Source: SABI01 sp963677695 (lineage in GTDB: Bacteria; Spirochaetota; Spirochaetia; Sphaerochaetales; Sphaerochaetaceae). From it: a DNA stretch of 64,000 nt. Below, one piece after another: positions 8,636-15,853 of the stretch. Position 1 is the stretch's first letter. The number at the start of each line of letters is the position of its first letter. The notes under the pieces are model-generated. The model made no database searches, had not been told where the DNA came from, and saw nothing but the letters and a program-made list of their open reading frames with translations. Position numbers and translations under genes: made by a program. The stretch is taken from the NCBI GenBank assembly GCA_963677695.2, contig CAXXUJ010000001.1, positions 930,001 to 994,000 of the forward strand, given 5' to 3'.

Positions 8636-10027
8636 TTAATAGCCTTCTGTTCCATATAGATCGACGGTCGAACTACATTTCTCATCTACCCGTTTCAGAT
8701 ACCGATCCATATCGAATTTCCTCTTCAGACCGCGCTCATTCATATAGCGGACCATCCCGAAAACCTCACGTTCCTTCCAAGGACGGTCATGCTTTCCAAA
8801 ACACCAGGCGACACCGGCAAAGCCGTTCGGATCCCTCCCGTCCAGCTGATACCTGTTATTCAGTTTCAAAGCAGAAGAGAAGGCAGCAGAGGGATCAGCA
8901 CTCCATTCAAGAATCTTCTTCCCCCAGTACATTCTCATGTAGTTATGCATGCTTCCTGTCTCCCGAAGCTCTCTCTGGGCGGCATTCCAGTACACATCGT
9001 GTGTCTGTCCCGCCTCAAGCTCCTCGAAGGTGTAGAGGAACTCTCTCCTATCATCTATATGATTATTAAGCGTCTTTCTTGCCCATTCGGGAAGCCCCTC
9101 GTACGAGTCATAGAGCGCATTGTAGTAGACGAAGTTGAAGGCGAGATGTCGTCTGACGATCAGCTGCTCGAGAAAATCGGGAACAGAGGGAGTACCAGCA
9201 CTCCTCACCTCCCGATAGATCTCAACAGGTGAGATGAATCCGTAGTGAAGGTAGGGAGAAAGCCCTGAAGCATAATCGAGAGAGGGATCATTACTGAAAG
9301 TACTGTACCCTTCCAGATGGTTTTCGATGAAATAAGAGAGCTGCCGCCGGGCAGCCTCATACCCTCCCTTCTTCCCCGGAACTGCAGGAACTGATCGATC
9401 AATTTTCGTACCTGATAGAATTTCATCTGCACTTTCTGCATAGATATCATCAAGGGGAAGAGCTTCTTCATAGTATTCCCCATGATATCCCGTATCCTTC
9501 CACTCTGATGCATAATACCCGATCATCGGCTCGATCTTTTTACGAAGAGTGAAGGCCGAGTACTCCTCCTTCCCTGATGCCTTCTCAACAGGAACGACAA
9601 GATTTGACTCCACCTCATAGAATGGGACGTTGATGCGGGAAGCCACAGAGGAACGCCAGAGGCGCTCATGACGGACATACGCCTTATCGGTGACAACAAG
9701 TGCTGCCTTCTCTGCAAGAGTCACAGCTCCGGCTTCAGGGGAGGTATGAGCTATCACCATCCTAATGTTCCGTTCTCTCAGCTTCTCACACAGCTCTATG
9801 ACACCTTCAAGGAGAAAATGGTAATGGCGATAGGAGGCTTCAGGGTAGTCATCACTCACACCGAAGTAGACAAGGAGGGGAAGATTTTTCTCATGAGCCT
9901 GTTCGACAGCAAAGGAGAGTGCATCATTATATGGAATGCGTACGCACCCCTGTACCCAGTATAGAACGTATGAGCCATTTACATCAGGGCAGGTATTCAG
10001 CAGTTGTATTCGATCAGGATTCACCAT
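8636..10027 (-). CDS. Class II CPD photolyase (deoxyribodipyrimidine photo-lyase)
   Basis: 463 residues; flavoprotein that reverses cyclobutane pyrimidine dimers with light. An N-terminal Rossmann alpha/beta domain (VLYWVQGCVRIPYNDAL, residues about 21-37) precedes the helical FAD domain. Class II hallmarks are clear: TGSMHNYMRMYWGKKILEW (about 352-370) and NNRYQLDGRDPNGF followed by AGVAWCFGKHDRPW. Length is usual for class II. TATACT (10034-10039) lies 6 bp before the ATG and there is no Shine-Dalgarno, suggesting a leaderless message. It implies an organism that sees light or sunlit water at some stage, which is inference. Confidence 0.92.
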   Translation of the reverse strand: MVNPDRIQLLNTCPDVNGSYVLYWVQGCVRIPYNDALSFAVEQAHEKNLPLLVYFGVSDDYPEASYRHYHFLLEGVIELCEKLRERNIRMVIAHTSPEAGAVTLAEKAALVVTDKAYVRHERLWRSSVASRINVPFYEVESNLVVPVEKASGKEEYSAFTLRKKIEPMIGYYASEWKDTGYHGEYYEEALPLDDIYAESADEILSGTKIDRSVPAVPGKKGGYEAARRQLSYFIENHLEGYSTFSNDPSLDYASGLSPYLHYGFISPVEIYREVRSAGTPSVPDFLEQLIVRRHLAFNFVYYNALYDSYEGLPEWARKTLNNHIDDRREFLYTFEELEAGQTHDVYWNAAQRELRETGSMHNYMRMYWGKKILEWSADPSAAFSSALKLNNRYQLDGRDPNGFAGVAWCFGKHDRPWKEREVFGMVRYMNERGLKRKFDMDRYLKRVDEKCSSTVDLYGTEGY

Positions 10028-10090
10028 GCGAAGAGTATACTACGAAACACGATTCCTCACACGTGATACTCTCACTAATCCCCCACACGT

Positions 10091-10120
10091 AAAAATACCC
10101 GCTGTGTGAGCGGGTATTTC
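10091..10120 (-). terminator. Rho-independent terminator, copy 1
   Basis: Stem TACCCGCT / AGCGGGTA with loop GTGTG, flanked by A/T runs on both sides, so it can act in both directions. It lies 40 bp past the stop of the first secreted-protein gene and also faces the promoter of the photolyase gene. Confidence 0.85.
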
Positions 10121-10159
10121 ATATTGTATTACTAAAGAATGTTGAACAGTTGGATTCTC

Positions 10160-10762
10160 TTAGTCTGCAGTTACTGCAGCAACGATTGTCCCGGTGTATG
10201 CATCGCTTTCAGGAAGACCGAAGCTCACGTTGTCTGATCCAGCAAAGGTTGCTGAAAGTGACAGTGTCTGCCAGCGAAGTCCGCTTCCGGTGGTTGTCAG
10301 CACGTCATCATTCGATGATGCAACTGCTGTTGTTTTTGCTACTACTGCTGATCCGATGGTTCCGTCTGTGATTGTCACAGTGTCGTTTCCTGATCCTGCT
10401 GCCCAGCTGAGCTGGTAAGGAACATAGTAGGTCACTGCGTCATCGCCTGTACCCATGGTCACAGTAAGAGGTGAAGCTGTCAGGTTCACAGTTGCCTGTG
10501 CTGCACCGGTGGTGTAGAGGTTGTAATAACCGATCTGCTGAGCTGTTCCGATTTCAAGGTCAAGAGTGGCAGTTGAAGTTGCAGTTCCGATTGTTCCGTC
10601 TTTCACGGTGTCAGCAGTTGTGTAAGCTGTAGTTGAGAAACCGTGGAGGAGCTTGCCGGCTACGTCAGCGCCGATTGTCAGAGTTGATGAACCTTCGCCG
10701 CTTGCTGCGAATGCTGAGAAGGCTACCAGTGCTATGATGAATGTTGCAATAATTTTTTTCAT
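10160..10762 (-). CDS. Small secreted beta-rich protein, copy 1
   Basis: 200 residues with a clear signal peptide (MKKIIATFIIALVAFSAFA, cleavage near residue 19-20). The mature part is about 180 residues, rich in Thr, Ala, Gly and Val, without Cys, with alternating polar and hydrophobic residues typical of a beta-sandwich. A YYVPYQLSW strand lies near residue 117 and the last strand is AYTGTIVAAVTAD. These features recall pilin/CsuA-like or DUF4402-like secreted subunits and are shared with the proteins at 16925 and 36601; the family assignment is inference. It is identical to the gene at 12405-13007. A GGAGAA Shine-Dalgarno and a strong promoter (10802-10830) suggest high expression. Confidence 0.85.
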   Translation of the reverse strand: MKKIIATFIIALVAFSAFAASGEGSSTLTIGADVAGKLLHGFSTTAYTTADTVKDGTIGTATSTATLDLEIGTAQQIGYYNLYTTGAAQATVNLTASPLTVTMGTGDDAVTYYVPYQLSWAAGSGNDTVTITDGTIGSAVVAKTTAVASSNDDVLTTTGSGLRWQTLSLSATFAGSDNVSFGLPESDAYTGTIVAAVTAD

Positions 10763-10801
10763 GTTCTAATTCTCCATGTCTTTTTCTTAAGTTGTGACCC
10801 A

Positions 10802-10830
10802 AGTATACGCACGGTTCGAACTTATGTCAA
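10802..10830 (-). promoter_or_regulatory. Promoter with TTGACATAAG element, copy 1
   Basis: Minus strand: consensus TTGACA (10825-10830), 17-bp spacer, TATACT (10802-10807), giving a leader of about 35 nt. The -35 box is embedded in TTGACATAAG, the motif proposed as the GntR operator. Confidence 0.8.
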
Positions 10831-10942
10831 TACTGATCATAAATATTTTTATTTATTTTTCTAATGGTTTCAATAATATTAATAACATACTATAATATAA
10901 TGAATTAAATATTATTTATATTGGAAATATTCCAGTTTTAAA

Positions 10943-11078
10943 GGTCATAAGTTGCGTCTTGTAGGCAAATTCCTACAAGACGCCTGTTGTTTTATCACCT
11001 AAAACATACGTAAAGCCTCAAATTTTATCGTAAACTTATGTCAGCACAGATCAACTTGTGACATTATTTTGACACAAG
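10943..11078. promoter_or_regulatory. Upstream operator cluster, copy 1
   Basis: Contains GGTCATAAG (10943-10951), ACTTATGTCA (11034-11043), ACTTGTGACA (11054-11063) and TTGACACAAG (11069-11078), all variants of TGACATAAG. It also has a 12-bp perfect inverted repeat, GCGTCTTGTAGG / CCTACAAGACGC (10954-10965 and 10972-10983, 6-bp loop). The same islands are kept in copy 2 while the DNA between them has diverged. The inverted repeat has no T-run, so I do not call it an intrinsic terminator, although it also lies downstream of fic. From 11085 to 11280 I see nothing I can support. Confidence 0.55.
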
Positions 11079-11280
11079 TACTGGAGTGGCCTCAAACTCT
11101 CGCAGACACAACTCATCATGCGAAGTCCATCCCAGACACATCGCACATGCAGATTCCATGGAAGATGAAGAACTCAAGAATAGTGATCAAGCAGAGAGTC
11201 AACAGATTACTTTTTCAGTGAATTTCATACTCAGGCAGCAATCAAATCGAAAGCAGTCAGGCTTCCAGACCGATTTTGTC

Positions 11281-12177
11281 TTACTTACGATATGGGATCC
11301 TGAAATATTCGAGGTGTCGCTTGAAGTCATCCTGGGCACTCAGGCAGGCATCTCTCAGGAACTCATTCACACGTCCCCATTCATTGAGTCCCCGGTAGTA
11401 GTACATCTTCATACTGTCAGAAATGATGAACGGGACTATGCCATGTTTCAGGCACTCTTTAAACATGATCAGACGTCCCACACGACCATTCCCATCCTGG
11501 AAGGGATGAATTCTTTCAAATCTCACATGAAAATCAAGTATATCTTTAAAACGCTTCTCACTGAGAGAATTATACTCGCTGAGAAGTTTTCTCATCTCTC
11601 GTGCAACAAGCTCTGGCGGGACAGTTTCCCTTCCTCCAACCTCATTCGGCAGTTTCTTGTATTCGCCGACAGCAAACCAACCCTTTCGACTGTCGCTCGT
11701 TCCGTTTATCAGCAAGGCATGCAGCTGTTTCGTGAAAGTCTCTGTTAGCGTGTAGGAGGAGCGGTCAATCATGAGATCAATACAGCGGAAGTGATTCACC
11801 GTCTCGACAATGTCATCAACAGAGACTGCACCATCTTCAAGACCGATCGTATTCGTTTCGTAGATGTATCTTGTCTGATCGTGTGTCAGAAGGCTTCCTT
11901 CTATATGATTTGAGTTATAGGTGAGATCAATTTGAATCCTATGGTATATCCCACCTCTTATTCCGCTTTTTCTCTCTTCCTTAAGAACAGAAAGAAGTGC
12001 AGTACCTGGCGGACTGTGTTTCGTTTTTCTCCGAGGATCCTGAGCATCAGAGGGGATCTTCCAAGTTTTCCCTTCAAGGTGCGCATCCTTGATGCGCCCG
12101 GAAGCGCAGTAGTTCCTGACACTTCGTTCACTGAGTCCCCACTGATGAGCGAAAAATAATACAGAACGATAGTTCAT
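11281..12177 (-). CDS. Fic domain protein with N-terminal helix-turn-helix
   Basis: About 298 residues from the ATG at 12177 (GGGGG just upstream); ATG 12189 is an alternative and would be leaderless, as TATACT (12196-12201) ends 6 bp before it. The N-terminus (FFAHQWGLSERSVRNYCASG) is a MerR/excisionase-like HTH. An internal inhibitory helix motif NSNHIEGS (about 88-95) marks a class II Fic. The catalytic loop HPFQDGNGRVGR (about 224-235) is complete, so AMP transfer to a hydroxyl side chain is expected; the target is unknown. It sits between the two identical secreted-protein genes. The HTH and the flanking inverted repeat suggest autoregulation. Confidence 0.88.
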   Translation of the reverse strand: MNYRSVLFFAHQWGLSERSVRNYCASGRIKDAHLEGKTWKIPSDAQDPRRKTKHSPPGTALLSVLKEERKSGIRGGIYHRIQIDLTYNSNHIEGSLLTHDQTRYIYETNTIGLEDGAVSVDDIVETVNHFRCIDLMIDRSSYTLTETFTKQLHALLINGTSDSRKGWFAVGEYKKLPNEVGGRETVPPELVAREMRKLLSEYNSLSEKRFKDILDFHVRFERIHPFQDGNGRVGRLIMFKECLKHGIVPFIISDSMKMYYYRGLNEWGRVNEFLRDACLSAQDDFKRHLEYFRIPYRK

Positions 12178-12207
12178 TGCATCCCCCATGTATGGAGTAT
12201 ACCATAT

Positions 12208-12255
12208 TATCGGCAAGATATATAATAATAAATATTAACCGCTTTATTGCCGATA
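12208..12255. promoter_or_regulatory. Inverted repeat in the fic promoter
   Basis: TATCGGCAA (12208-12216) and TTGCCGATA (12247-12255) form perfect 9-bp arms with centres 39 bp apart. The proximal arm lies between the -35 region and the TATACT -10 (12196-12201) of fic. It is a candidate operator for the HTH domain of the Fic protein itself. Confidence 0.5.
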
Positions 12256-12335
12256 CGAGCTTGAGAGTTTCATGTATCTCCAGTATAGGGAATTCTGGGC
12301 TGTGCTTACCAGTTACCAACTAATCACCAGGGCGT

Positions 12336-12365
12336 AAAAATACCCGCTGTGTGAGCGGGTATTTC
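12336..12365 (-). terminator. Rho-independent terminator, copy 2
   Basis: Same TACCCGCT / AGCGGGTA stem, GTGTG loop and flanking A/T runs as copy 1, downstream of the second secreted-protein gene and upstream of the fic promoter. Confidence 0.85.
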
Positions 12366-12404
12366 ATATTGTATTACTAAAGAATGTTGAACAGTTGGAT
12401 TCTC

Positions 12405-13007
12405 TTAGTCTGCAGTTACTGCAGCAACGATTGTCCCGGTGTATGCATCGCTTTCAGGAAGACCGAAGCTCACGTTGTCTGATCCAGCAAAGGTTGCTGA
12501 AAGTGACAGTGTCTGCCAGCGAAGTCCGCTTCCGGTGGTTGTCAGCACGTCATCATTCGATGATGCAACTGCTGTTGTTTTTGCTACTACTGCTGATCCG
12601 ATGGTTCCGTCTGTGATTGTCACAGTGTCGTTTCCTGATCCTGCTGCCCAGCTGAGCTGGTAAGGAACATAGTAGGTCACTGCGTCATCGCCTGTACCCA
12701 TGGTCACAGTAAGAGGTGAAGCTGTCAGGTTCACAGTTGCCTGTGCTGCACCGGTGGTGTAGAGGTTGTAATAACCGATCTGCTGAGCTGTTCCGATTTC
12801 AAGGTCAAGAGTGGCAGTTGAAGTTGCAGTTCCGATTGTTCCGTCTTTCACGGTGTCAGCAGTTGTGTAAGCTGTAGTTGAGAAACCGTGGAGGAGCTTG
12901 CCGGCTACGTCAGCGCCGATTGTCAGAGTTGATGAACCTTCGCCGCTTGCTGCGAATGCTGAGAAGGCTACCAGTGCTATGATGAATGTTGCAATAATTT
13001 TTTTCAT
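12405..13007 (-). CDS. Small secreted beta-rich protein, copy 2
   Basis: 200 residues, identical in protein to the gene at 10160-10762. The nucleotide sequence also appears identical, since translations of the other frames agree as well. Signal peptide, Thr/Ala-rich beta-strand mature region, YYVPYQLSW and the AYTGTIVAAV terminal strand are as described there. It has its own promoter (13047-13075) and terminator. Silent-site identity in the gene against diverged upstream DNA means either very recent duplication of only this part or gene conversion between the copies. Confidence 0.85.
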   Translation of the reverse strand: MKKIIATFIIALVAFSAFAASGEGSSTLTIGADVAGKLLHGFSTTAYTTADTVKDGTIGTATSTATLDLEIGTAQQIGYYNLYTTGAAQATVNLTASPLTVTMGTGDDAVTYYVPYQLSWAAGSGNDTVTITDGTIGSAVVAKTTAVASSNDDVLTTTGSGLRWQTLSLSATFAGSDNVSFGLPESDAYTGTIVAAVTAD

Positions 13008-13046
13008 GTTCTAATTCTCCATGTCTTTTTCTTAAGTTATGACCCA

Positions 13047-13075
13047 AGTATACGCACGGTTCGAACTTATGTCAA
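13047..13075 (-). promoter_or_regulatory. Promoter with TTGACATAAG element, copy 2
   Basis: TTGACA (13070-13075), 17-bp spacer, TATACT (13047-13052) on the minus strand, the same as in copy 1. Confidence 0.8.
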
Positions 13076-13187
13076 TACTGATCGAAAATATTTTTATATA
13101 TTTTTCTACTGAATTCATATAATTTTATAATTTACTATATTATAATAAATTAATAATTCTTAATTGTGCAAATATTCTTATTTTTAT

Positions 13188-13323
13188 GGTCATAAGTTGC
13201 GTTTTGTAGGCAAATTCCTACAAGAAATCTGTTGTTTCATCACTAAATACATACGTAAAGCCTCGGTTTTTATCGTAAATTTATGTCAACATCACCCAAC
13301 CTATGACATTATTTTGATATAAG
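13188..13323. promoter_or_regulatory. Upstream operator cluster, copy 2
   Basis: GGTCATAAG (13188-13196), a shorter form of the palindrome TTGTAGG / CCTACAA (13204-13223), the island ACATACGTAAAGCCTC (13250-13265), ATTTATGTCA (13279-13288), TATGACATTATTTTGA and TTGATATAAG (13314-13323). The order matches copy 1; the AT-rich DNA between the promoter and the first island differs strongly. Confidence 0.5.
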
Positions 13324-13383
13324 AAAAGGTGACCACACCTCCCGGCACAGTCACCTCTTACAATTCATGCTTCTTTCGAAAAA

Positions 13384-13983
13384 CTATTCTTCGTCATCTC
13401 CAAGGATATCGGCAATAGTCTCGCAGTAACGCTGGATCATATCACCGAGCTGCGCTGAAGGACGAACTTCACTCTCTTCACCTGCGAGATGAACGATACC
13501 TGCTTCAACCTGCTGGGAAGCTGAAACCTCACTGTCGATTCCTGACGGGACATGAATCATGCCGTGGGCCTGGGAGAAACGGACCATCGAATCGATACAG
13601 CACGCACCCTGGTAGAGGTTTCCGTTCGAGCTGGTGAAACAGCCGAAATACTTTCCGCTGAGCCCCTGATCATGGCATAGCTCTTTGGTCGAGTCCATAA
13701 AGGTCTTCATCTCTGCACTCACATTGGAAAAGACAGTGGGAGCACCGAAAATCACCATACTCGATTTTTCGAGACTGGAGTCATGGATAATAGGGAGAGA
13801 AGAGATGTCCTCATAAAAATCATTTGCGGCGTCACTCTTGTTCGCCCATATATGGAGATCATCATCCGCGACCCTGTAGAGTCGGGCATCCACCCCAAGT
13901 CCATCCAGCACTTCCTTCATGTGGTTTGCTATGATATAGACATTACCGTTCACACTATGAATCACTATTGCACATCGCTGCAT
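13384..13983 (-). CDS. Flavodoxin-like / NAD(P)H quinone oxidoreductase family protein
   Basis: 199 residues with a flavodoxin fold: an N-terminal beta strand and phosphate-loop-like segment (IVIHSVNGNVYIIANHM, residues 6-22), then MVIFGAPTVFSNVSAEMKTF (about 76-95) and YFGCFTSSNGN (about 112-122), as in WrbA/flavodoxin-2 proteins. The loop has SVNGN instead of the usual SxTGNT, so FMN binding may be modified. The C-terminus is acidic. AGGAGG precedes the ATG. It is a single gene downstream of the orphan ABC ATPase, with no obvious redox partner. Confidence 0.75.
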   Translation of the reverse strand: MQRCAIVIHSVNGNVYIIANHMKEVLDGLGVDARLYRVADDDLHIWANKSDAANDFYEDISSLPIIHDSSLEKSSMVIFGAPTVFSNVSAEMKTFMDSTKELCHDQGLSGKYFGCFTSSNGNLYQGACCIDSMVRFSQAHGMIHVPSGIDSEVSASQQVEAGIVHLAGEESEVRPSAQLGDMIQRYCETIADILGDDEE

Positions 13984-14033
13984 TCAATTACCTCCTGTAA
14001 CACTCTTAAATTCAGTCTACTATAATATAATAA

Positions 14034-14813
14034 TTAACACCAAGCGGTAAATCGTCCATCCCGCTCGCTTACATATACTTCTGTTCCATATGCTTCACTG
14101 AGCACCTTCTCTCTCAGCACTTCTCTCTTCGGTCCGTCGGCAAGGATCTTTCCGTTCTTCAGGACTATCACCCTCTCAATACCGGGAACGATATGAGAAA
14201 TATCATGGGTGACAATGATAAGGGACTTCCCCTGCTCCATACATCTCATCAAGTGTCCGATATAATCACGCTTCGAAGGAAGGTCCAGGTTCGCATTTCC
14301 CTCATCAAGCAGCATGAGGGAGGGATCATGAACCAACGCTCGCGCCAGCAGCACTTTCGCCCGCTCCCCCGCGCTCAGCGTTCCCACAAGACGGTCTCTC
14401 AAAGGAATCAGGTGGAACTCTTCAAGAATTTCTTCCACACGGGTCAGCATCCAGGGTTCCACATGGTGGTGAAAATCAATTCCTATGGAACTGAAGAATC
14501 CAGATAGAACCACTTCCTGAACATGATAATTGGTCGTCACAAGATAGAGGAGGGACTGGGAGACGATTCCCATTCTCTTCTGCAGCTCTAGGATATTCCA
14601 GTTCTTCTGTGAAAAAAGAAGTCGGACACTCATTGGATTATAGATAGGGTGGGTTTTCTCGCACATGATATCGACCAGGGTCGATTTACCTGCACCGTTC
14701 GCCCCGATGATAGCAACACTCTCCCCCTCACCGACAGTGAGGGCAATATCATCAAGGATCTTCCTGCCCCCTCTTCTCACTTCTATATGTTTCAGTTCAA
14801 TGACACTCTTCAT
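14034..14813 (-). CDS. Orphan ABC transporter ATP-binding protein
   Basis: 259 residues with a complete nucleotide-binding domain: Walker A GANGAGKST (37-45), Q-loop GIVSQ, signature LSAGERAKV, Walker B LMLLDEGNANLD and H-loop VTHD. The pattern resembles ModF/YlmA-type ATPases, which also lack an adjacent permease. No membrane partner lies nearby, so the role (transport or a soluble function) is open. TATACT lies 9 bp before the ATG and no Shine-Dalgarno is present, so a very short leader is likely. Confidence 0.85.
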   Translation of the reverse strand: MKSVIELKHIEVRRGGRKILDDIALTVGEGESVAIIGANGAGKSTLVDIMCEKTHPIYNPMSVRLLFSQKNWNILELQKRMGIVSQSLLYLVTTNYHVQEVVLSGFFSSIGIDFHHHVEPWMLTRVEEILEEFHLIPLRDRLVGTLSAGERAKVLLARALVHDPSLMLLDEGNANLDLPSKRDYIGHLMRCMEQGKSLIIVTHDISHIVPGIERVIVLKNGKILADGPKREVLREKVLSEAYGTEVYVSERDGRFTAWC

Positions 14814-14889
14814 GATAATATGAGTATAAAAGAAAAAACTCCCGACTCAAACAGAGAACCGGAAGTTTCTACATAATTCTATTGGATTA

Positions 14890-15669
14890 TCAGGCGAAGG
14901 AGATTTTTGTCTCGCTTCTTGCAGAATAATCCTCGATCTTCGTCTTCACATCAGTGAGACTTACAAGCACGAGAGCAACTGCGAGGTCCGTCTGACCGTT
15001 CTCCAGAGCTTCCACGATATATTCGTACTCATACACCTTCTTGCTGAAATCTTCGCCCTTCACTGCTGAATAGCGGAGAACCTCATCAAGGAGCGGTGCC
15101 AGATTCTCATAGATCGCATCAAGGATAATGTTTCCATTACTTCTAATAAGGATCTTATGAAAATTGGACTCGTACTCGCGATATCTCTCAATCGCATTGA
15201 TCTCACCCATCTCAACCTCTTCGAGGATGAAATTCATCTTCGTGACGATGTCAGAGAGATCACGTACAACCTCTTTCCTTCTCGGATTTCTCGAGAACTC
15301 TCTTGCCGCCGACACTTCAACGGTTGTTCTCACGTTCACCAGGTCAAGAAGCAGCTTTGTATCGCTGGATCCGCTTCGGAGAATACTGCTCGTAAGAGAT
15401 TCAACGAACTGGTCAAGATTGTTACACTTTACACAGGCTCTTCTCCCCTGAGAAATATCGAGGAGACCCTTGGCTTCAAGATTCTTGAAAGCCTCACGCA
15501 CCGAACGGCTCGACGCACCGAATTTTTCCGCCAATTCATTCTGAGCAGGAAGGAGTTCACCCTCCCTGAGTTTCTTCGTAAGAATCAGTTCTTCAAGATA
15601 GTTGGCAATACGTGCTGACTTGGTTCTGCCGCGCAAATCCTTCTGCGATACATGATCCATGGTTTCCAA
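14890..15669 (-). CDS. GntR family regulator with FCD domain, paralogue 1
   Basis: 259 residues. Winged HTH at about 18-85 (PAQNELAEKFGASSRSVREA, then FKNLEAKGLLDISQGRRA) followed by an FCD ligand domain. The recognition helix SSRSVREAFK is identical to the neighbour at 15854. FCD metal ligands are mostly lost: ESNFH keeps one His, but the EH position is EY and the last His is Ser. I use a TTG start at 15669, since GAGGAGG lies 7 nt before it; ATG 15660 is too far from it. The upstream DNA has five TGACATAAG-like half-sites, which suggests auto- or cross-regulation. Confidence 0.88.
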   Translation of the reverse strand: METMDHVSQKDLRGRTKSARIANYLEELILTKKLREGELLPAQNELAEKFGASSRSVREAFKNLEAKGLLDISQGRRACVKCNNLDQFVESLTSSILRSGSSDTKLLLDLVNVRTTVEVSAAREFSRNPRRKEVVRDLSDIVTKMNFILEEVEMGEINAIERYREYESNFHKILIRSNGNIILDAIYENLAPLLDEVLRYSAVKGEDFSKKVYEYEYIVEALENGQTDLAVALVLVSLTDVKTKIEDYSARSETKISFA

Positions 15670-15690
15670 CTTCTAACCTCCTCACCAGCA

Positions 15691-15839
15691 ACTTATGTCA
15701 GACATATTTGTAAAAATGACATAAGATTACAAACATTACTCCTATAATGTACACTATTCATGAGAAATATGCAAGTATGTCATAAGATAATATTCTTCCC
15801 GTGACATGAGTTTGTGCCGTTTACCCTAAACTCATGTCA
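15691..15839. promoter_or_regulatory. Operator array upstream of GntR paralogue 1
   Basis: ACTTATGTCA (15691-15700) and TGACATAAG (15717-15725) form an inverted pair, TATGTCATAAG lies at 15776-15786, and TGACATGAGTTT (15802-15813) with AAACTCATGTCA (15828-15839) forms a perfect 12-bp inverted repeat. The centres of both inverted pairs are about 26 bp apart. A possible promoter (TTGCAT, 17 bp, TACATT, minus strand) lies between them at about 15746-15774. The last pair follows the stop of paralogue 2 and could also fold in its transcript, but no T-run follows. Confidence 0.65.
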
Positions 15840-15853
15840 TTAGAAAGCTGGAC

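Larger units (their letters stand above)
10088..10838. repeat. Direct repeat, copy 1 (secreted-protein cassette)
   Basis: Matches 12333-13083 at an offset of 2245 bp. The terminator, the whole 603-bp gene and the leader and promoter appear identical except one G/A difference in the 5' leader. Beyond the -35 box the similarity falls abruptly to scattered islands that continue to about 11080 (about 13325 in copy 2). Confidence 0.9.
12333..13083. repeat. Direct repeat, copy 2 (secreted-protein cassette)
   Basis: Second copy of the unit at 10088-10838, same orientation, enclosing fic between the copies. Recombination between the copies would delete fic and one secreted-protein gene (2245 bp). 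Confidence 0.9.

Noticed and set aside
10150..10371. Plus-strand frames over both secreted-protein copies
   Set aside because: Exact mirror of the repeated genes; no signals of their own.
11086..11748. 220-codon frame on the plus strand over the fic 3' end
   Set aside because: Mostly antisense to a well-supported Fic domain; no promoter or Shine-Dalgarno and no recognisable domain.
10088..13083. Insertion sequence or transposon explaining the duplication
   Set aside because: No transposase, terminal inverted repeats or target-site duplication seen; the repeat ends follow gene and promoter limits.
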